Assembly: GCF_016219575.1 (NCBI RefSeq)
Contig: NZ_JACRMG010000013.1
Coordinates: 62,001-126,000, forward strand
Direction of reading: 5' to 3'
Length of the DNA: 64,000 bases
Source of the DNA: Bradyrhizobium sp.
GTDB taxonomy: Bacteria > Pseudomonadota > Alphaproteobacteria > Rhizobiales > Xanthobacteraceae
Shown: positions 60,025 through 64,000 of the stretch, in pieces
Numbering within the stretch: the first letter of the stretch is position 1
Layout of the letters: the number at the start of each line of letters is the position of its first letter
Position numbers and translations under genes: made by a program
Notes under the pieces: model-generated
What the model saw: only the letters and a program-made list of their open reading frames with translations
Told to the model about the DNA's origin: nothing
Database searches by the model: none

Positions 60025-60758
60025 CCCAGAACCCGCACATCATCATCGTCGACGACGAGGCGCCGGCCCGCGAGATGGTCGGCGACTATCTCAAAATGCA
60101 CGGCTTCAACGTGACGCTGTGCGACGGCGGCAAGAGCCTGCGTGGCGCCATCGAAAGTGGCGTGCCGGATCTCGTGGTGCTCGACCTCAACATGCCCGAG
60201 GAAGACGGGCTGTCCATCATCCGCGACCTCAAGAGCCGCATCAACGTGCCCGTCATCATGCTGACGGCGACCGCGAGCCCGATCGACCGCGTCGTGGGCC
60301 TCGAGCTCGGCGCCGACGATTACGTGGCAAAGCCCTGCGAGCTCAGAGAATTGATGGCGCGGATCCGCTCGGTGCTGCGCCGGAGCACGGCGAAAGCGCC
60401 GGCGGCCGCCGAGGCCGGCGGCGCCAAGGCCGCCAGGGATCAGCTGGTGCGGTTCGGCACCAAATGGCTCGATCTCGAGGCCCAGGCGCTGCGCGACGAC
60501 GAGGGCAACGAGCACCCGCTGACCGCATCCGAGTTCGGGCTCCTGAAAGTGTTCGCGGCCAATCCCAAGCGGGTGCTGTCGCGCGAGCGGCTGCTGGAGC
60601 TTGCCAACGCGCGCGATGCGGAAGCCTTCGACCGCGCCGTGGACCTGCGCATCATGCGCATTCGCCGCAAGATCGAGATCGATCCGGCCAAACCCGCCGT
60701 GATCCGCACCATCCGGGGCGGCGGCTACCTGTTCTCGCCGACCGGCGACAAGGCCTGA
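60021..60758 (+). CDS. OmpR-family response regulator
   Basis: 245 residues. Receiver domain with VDDEAPAREMVGDYLKMHGF, phospho-acceptor Asp55 in LVVLDLNMPEEDG and Lys in YVAKPCELREL. The C-terminal winged helix (about 150-240) has LTASEFGLLKVFAANPKRVL and AVDLRIMRIRRKIE then VIRTIRGGGYLFS. It overlaps the hybrid kinase gene by four bases and is the output of the binding protein-kinase-kinase operon. Targets are unknown. Confidence 0.93.
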   Translation: MTQNPHIIIVDDEAPAREMVGDYLKMHGFNVTLCDGGKSLRGAIESGVPDLVVLDLNMPEEDGLSIIRDLKSRINVPVIMLTATASPIDRVVGLELGADDYVAKPCELRELMARIRSVLRRSTAKAPAAAEAGGAKAARDQLVRFGTKWLDLEAQALRDDEGNEHPLTASEFGLLKVFAANPKRVLSRERLLELANARDAEAFDRAVDLRIMRIRRKIEIDPAKPAVIRTIRGGGYLFSPTGDKA

Positions 60759-60873
60759 CCTCCCGCCGAAAAAACTGGGCTTAGACGCGGCAGGGGCCAA
60801 AGGGGTTCGAATCGACCTCCCGGGACGTCTCCAATTTTCCGCATATTGAAATCTTTCACATTTTTGCCCCGAA

Positions 60874-60902
60874 TGTTTCGTCGCAAGGCCTGCGACGAAA
60901 CA
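60874..60902. promoter_or_regulatory. Perfect 12-base-pair hairpin upstream of the ECF sigma gene
   Basis: TGTTTCGTCGCA (60874-60885), loop AGGCC, TGCGACGAAACA (60891-60902). It lies 116 bases before the sigma factor start and 115 after the response regulator stop. It could be a protein-binding site or a leader hairpin. The right arm continues into GACGAAACAATT, repeated at 61707-61718. Confidence 0.6.
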
Positions 60903-61017
60903 ATTCTTCTAGCGGTGAAACCATTTTCTGCTTTTGGCGCAGACATCCCGAAACGCGCCTTAACTATCAATCCTCCCAACGAAACGCCGCCAAACGGCGC
61001 GAACCGGGAGCCTGTCA

Positions 61018-61629
61018 ATGTCGAACGTCATCGCCATCAACGCCGCAGCCAAGAAGAATATCGCCGCTGCGCGCGCGACATCGGATGAGATGCTGCTCGC
61101 GGAAATCGCCAAGGGCGGCCGCCATGCGATGCATGTGCTCTATTCGCGCCACAACGTTCGGGTCTATCGCTTCGTGCTGCGCATCGTGCGCGACACCACC
61201 ATGGCGGAAGACCTGGTCAGCCAGGTGTTTCTGGACGTGTGGCGGACCGCCCGCCAGTTCCAGGGCCGCTCGCAGGTCTCGACCTGGTTGCTGTCGATTG
61301 CCCGTTTCAAGGCCCTGACCGCACTGCGCCAGCGCCGCCATGAGGATATCGAGCAGGAAGACGTGCTGGAGATCGCCGACGATTCCGACACCCCGGAAGC
61401 TTCGCTCGACCGCGCCACGACCAGTGCGATCCTGCGGGCCTGCGTGGCAAAATTGTCGCCGGCGCACCGCGAGATCATCAACCTCGTCTACTACCACGAG
61501 AAGAGCGTGGAGGAGGCCGGCGAGATCATCGGCATCCCCCAGAGCACGGTGAAGACGCGGATGTTCTATGCCCGCAAGCAGCTTGCGGACTTGCTTAAGG
61601 GCGCCGGCGTGGACCGGATCGCCGCGTAA
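61018..61629 (+). CDS. ECF-type RNA polymerase sigma factor
   Basis: 203 residues. Region 2 (about 35-100): GGRHAMHVLYSRHNVRVYRF, TTMAEDLVSQVFLDVWRTAR, FQGRSQVSTWLLSIARFKAL. Region 4 (about 140-195): LSPAHREIINLVYYHEKSVE, EAGEIIGIPQSTVKTRMFYA. GGGAG precedes ATG 61018. No anti-sigma factor gene is adjacent, so control must be by another partner or at transcription. A strong terminator follows. The hairpin and GACGAAACAATT motif upstream may be part of an autoregulated promoter. Confidence 0.92.
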   Translation: MSNVIAINAAAKKNIAAARATSDEMLLAEIAKGGRHAMHVLYSRHNVRVYRFVLRIVRDTTMAEDLVSQVFLDVWRTARQFQGRSQVSTWLLSIARFKALTALRQRRHEDIEQEDVLEIADDSDTPEASLDRATTSAILRACVAKLSPAHREIINLVYYHEKSVEEAGEIIGIPQSTVKTRMFYARKQLADLLKGAGVDRIAA

Positions 61630-61661
61630 AGTTTAGTCTTTTCAACAGGTTGGAAAGAAGG

Positions 61662-61685
61662 AAGGCCCGGGAAACCGGGCCTTTT
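61662..61685 (+). terminator. Rho-independent terminator of the ECF sigma gene
   Basis: AAGGCCCGG, GAAA tetraloop, CCGGGCCTT followed by TT: a nine-base-pair stem 33 bases after the stop codon. Confidence 0.85.
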
Positions 61686-61806
61686 CCGCATTCCACGGTT
61701 ACGGCGGACGAAACAATTGAAACAATTCACGACATCACCTGGAAAAACTCACCCCTTACACAGGTAGCCACTGACGAAGCGCCAACCGCCGACAAGGGAG
61801 ACTGAG

Positions 61807-62007
61807 ATGCTGAAGCCGTCCTTCCGCTACTTCATTATCCCGCTCGGTGCGATCTCCACCCTGGCCACCCTGTCGGCCCAGAGTGCCGCCCCCCGCGCCG
61901 ATCGCGGTCAAGGCACGATGATCGTCCGGGAGCAGGTCGTGGATTGCAGCGCCAAGTCACCCTCGGAGGTCTGCGTGATCTCCTGGGGCAGCGAATCCCC
62001 ACGCTGA
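61807..62007 (+). CDS. Small exported hypothetical protein
   Basis: 66 residues with GGGAGACTGAG upstream of the ATG. Signal-peptide-like N-terminus (FRYFIIPLGAISTLATLSAQ) then a short mature part with two Cys (VVDCSAKSPSEVCVISWGS). No family recognised. It lies 122 bases after the sigma-factor terminator, with GACGAAACAATTGAAACAATT in the promoter, so it could be a target of that sigma factor. Confidence 0.65.
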   Translation: MLKPSFRYFIIPLGAISTLATLSAQSAAPRADRGQGTMIVREQVVDCSAKSPSEVCVISWGSESPR

Positions 62008-62206
62008 ACGGAATTTTCGACCACTTCTACCCCCAAGTTACCTCCAACGACCCGGCCGGGATGCCCCCCAGCCGGGTCGCTCCACGTTTGGGGCTCACGT
62101 ATCCGCGCTTTTCGCGCCGGAAAGCGTCACGGACACGTGACGCCGCGCGCCGTAACGGCTGCGGCTGAAGCTGCGTAGAGATCGCGAACGGTCAGGACTT
62201 TCGCGA

Positions 62207-62896
62207 ATGCTCAACCTCATTCTCGCTTTGCTCGCGGGCGTCATCACCATCGCCGCGCCCTGCACGCTGCCGATGCTGCCTATTCTGCTGGGGGCATCGG
62301 TCGGCCAGACCAGCAGGGCGCGGCCGGTGATGATCGCGGCCGGCTTCGCGCTGTCATTCTCGGTGGTCGCGCTGGCGCTGAGCGCGATTACCCGCGCGTT
62401 CGATTTCGATCCCAACGTGCTGCGCAGCGCGGCTGCGGTCCTGCTCGCCGGCTTTGGCCTGCTGATGCTCTGGCCCGCGCCGTTCGAGCGGCTGATGAGC
62501 CGTCTCGGCGGCTTCACCGGCGGCAGCGTTGCAGCAAACCAGAGCGTGCTCGGCGGTTTCGTGCTCGGCACTACGCTCGGCCTGGTCTGGACGCCCTGCG
62601 CCGGCCCGGTGCTGGGATCGATCCTCACGGTGATCGCGACGTCGACGGACACCGCATGGGCAAGCACGCTGCTCGTGACCTATGCCATCGGCGCGGCGAT
62701 CCCGATGCTCGCCATTGCCTATGGCGGACAGGCCGTCACCACCCGCGTGCGCAGCCTTGCCCGCATCGCGCCGCGGCTGCAGCAGGGCTTTGGCGTCGTC
62801 GTGATCGGCTTCGCCGCGCTTTCCTGGTTCCAGTACGACACGCTGATCGTGGCGTGGCTGACCCATTTCTATCCCAACGGCCAGATCGGCCTGTAA
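62207..62896 (+). CDS. CcdA/DsbD-like thiol-disulfide membrane transporter
   Basis: 229 residues, six membrane spans. The two redox cysteines sit in the conserved contexts IAAPCTLPMLPILLG (TM1) and VWTPCAGPVLGSIL (TM4), as in CcdA. It passes reducing equivalents across the inner membrane to periplasmic thioredoxins. The next gene, 15 bases on, encodes just such a thioredoxin, so the two form a redox pair. Confidence 0.9.
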   Translation: MLNLILALLAGVITIAAPCTLPMLPILLGASVGQTSRARPVMIAAGFALSFSVVALALSAITRAFDFDPNVLRSAAAVLLAGFGLLMLWPAPFERLMSRLGGFTGGSVAANQSVLGGFVLGTTLGLVWTPCAGPVLGSILTVIATSTDTAWASTLLVTYAIGAAIPMLAIAYGGQAVTTRVRSLARIAPRLQQGFGVVVIGFAALSWFQYDTLIVAWLTHFYPNGQIGL

Positions 62897-62911
62897 ACCC
62901 CGGAGACCTCC

Positions 62912-63472
62912 ATGCCCCTTCGCCACCTTGCCGGCGCCGCCGCGCTCATCCTGTCCGCCCTCGCCTCCAGCGCGATCGTCAGCGCCGAACCATTGCGCGA
63001 TGTCGATGCTCCGTTCGAGGTCGCCGCCGCACAGACCACCGCGCCGAACTTTGTCGGCATCACCAACTGGTTCAATTCCCCGCCGCTCGATATCGCCAGT
63101 CTGCGCGGCAAGGTCGTGCTGGTTGATTTCTGGACCTATGGCTGCGTCAACTGCGTCAACACGCTGCCGCATGTCACCGCGCTCTACGAAAAATACAGGG
63201 ATCGCGGCCTTGTCGTGGTCGGCATCCATACCCCCGAATTTCCGTTCGAACGCTCGGCCGGCAATGTGAAGTCCGCCCTGACGCGGCACGGCATCACCTA
63301 TCCGGTGGCGCAGGACAACGATTCCAAGACCTGGAATGCCTACCGCAACCAGTATTGGCCCGCGCAATACATCGTCGACCAGAACGGCAAGATCGTCTTC
63401 CAGCACGCCGGCGAAGGCCAGTACGAGCAGATCGAACGCACCATTGCAGGGTTGCTCGGCGCCAATAGCTGA
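62912..63472 (+). CDS. Periplasmic thioredoxin-like protein (TlpA family)
   Basis: 186 residues. Signal peptide (AGAAALILSALASSAIVSA), then a TlpA/thiol-oxidoreductase fold with active site FWTYGCVNCVNTLPHV (CxxC) and the conserved cis-Pro segment NQYWPAQYIVDQNGKIVFQH. GGAG precedes the ATG. It is likely kept reduced by the CcdA-like protein upstream and acts on disulfides of exported proteins or apocytochromes. Confidence 0.92.
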   Translation: MPLRHLAGAAALILSALASSAIVSAEPLRDVDAPFEVAAAQTTAPNFVGITNWFNSPPLDIASLRGKVVLVDFWTYGCVNCVNTLPHVTALYEKYRDRGLVVVGIHTPEFPFERSAGNVKSALTRHGITYPVAQDNDSKTWNAYRNQYWPAQYIVDQNGKIVFQHAGEGQYEQIERTIAGLLGANS

Positions 63473-63539
63473 CGGCGCTCCGCCATGGCGCGTCTGTGAC
63501 TTGACGCGACGGGGCCGGTCGTGATGTTTGCCGCTGACC

Positions 63540-64000
63540 ATGGACGCTGCGGCAAAGGCGGATGAAGTTCGGCTGCGCAAGGGCTCCTCGCTCAGGGAGA
63601 GGCTGGTCCGGGCGGGCTCCGGCACCGTGGTGTTGCTGCTTCTCGTCCCGGGCCTGCTGACCTGGGCCTCGGGCGGCCCGCCGCTGGCGGCTGCGTTGTG
63701 GGCCGCACCGCTCGGGCTGTTCCTGGTCGGCGTTGCCGTGCTCGAGCGCAATGTGGCCTGGATCATCACGCCGGACGGCATCCTGATCGGCGAGCAGCGT
63801 CCGCTCGGGCAGGTCCGCAAGCGGCTGATCGACAATCGCGACATCGCCGATATCCGCGTCCGCAAGAACAGGTTCAGCTATCCTGCGAGTTTCAGCCTCG
63901 CATGCCGGCTGGCGTCGGGGGAGATCCTGGTCTCGCCATCGCTGCCGGACATCACGCGCGTCAACGAAATCAACGCGAGGGTCGCGCGATTGCTCGGCCT
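63540..64000 (+). CDS. Membrane protein, truncated by the window edge
   Basis: The open frame from ATG 63540 runs to the right edge without a stop (about 153 residues). It shows two membrane spans (SGTVVLLLLVPGLLTWASGG and LWAAPLGLFLVGVAVLERNV) followed by a cytoplasmic PH-like beta region (WIITPDGILIGEQRPLGQVR, ISLACRLASG-like strands). No specific family recognised. The alternative reading frames here contain stops. Confidence 0.6.
   Translation, partial: MDAAAKADEVRLRKGSSLRERLVRAGSGTVVLLLLVPGLLTWASGGPPLAAALWAAPLGLFLVGVAVLERNVAWIITPDGILIGEQRPLGQVRKRLIDNRDIADIRVRKNRFSYPASFSLACRLASGEILVSPSLPDITRVNEINARVARLLG

Overview
The window is GC-rich alphaproteobacterial chromosome. Gene content (aerobic box pathway, CYP199A-type P450, many Liv-type binding proteins), codon use and several families of short palindromic intergenic repeats point to Bradyrhizobium or a close relative (Rhodopseudomonas/Afipia group). 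I see no rRNA, tRNA, CRISPR array, transposase or phage integrase.

Layout. (1) 1-6.6 kb: aerobic benzoyl-CoA (box) cluster: boxB (cut by the window edge), boxC, a DUF309 protein, an alpha/beta hydrolase, benzoate-CoA ligase and the divergent regulator boxR, with TGCA-type BoxR operator candidates. (2) 6.6-15.3 kb: IclR regulator, Rieske oxygenase, a glutamine-synthetase-like ligase and a complete livFGMHJ transporter, read here as uptake and catabolism of an aromatic, possibly amino-aromatic, compound. (3) 15.8-19.8 kb: small Cys-rich phage-like protein, type II NADH dehydrogenase, tannase/feruloyl-esterase family protein, cytochrome c. (4) 20-28 kb: lignin-aromatic island: two orphan Liv-type binding proteins, [2Fe-2S] ferredoxin plus CYP199A-type P450, feruloyl-CoA synthetase and three MarR regulators, each divergent from its presumed target. 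(5) 28-40 kb: a conserved hypothetical, then an allophanate hydrolase (AtzF-like), GntR regulator, AtzH/AtzE/AtzG-like genes and a dipeptide-type ABC transporter whose two ATPase subunits are fused; no cyanuric acid hydrolase is present. (6) 40-45 kb: adenylate cyclase-TPR protein, caspase-like exported protein and two small exported proteins.

(7) 45-53.7 kb: the most distinctive region. A class II lanthipeptide synthetase (LanM) with a three-cysteine (ProcM-like) zinc site lies behind a small Cys-containing candidate precursor and a strong hairpin. It is followed by a nitrile-hydratase-leader-like peptide and a membrane acyltransferase, and is divergent from an Atm1-type ABC exporter and a TPR protein. 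(8) 53.7-60.8 kb: an orphan UgpB-like binding protein, then a TRAP-type binding protein coupled to two histidine kinases and an OmpR-type regulator in one overlapping operon. (9) 61-64 kb: ECF sigma factor, small exported protein, CcdA-like membrane protein, periplasmic thioredoxin and a truncated membrane protein.

Taken together this is an accessory catabolic neighbourhood (benzoate, 4-substituted benzoates, ferulate, carboxy-urea compounds) with a RiPP cluster embedded in it. Several modules lack expected partners (electron-transfer reductases, AtzD, feruloyl-CoA hydratase, TRAP and Ugp membrane subunits), which must lie elsewhere in the genome.
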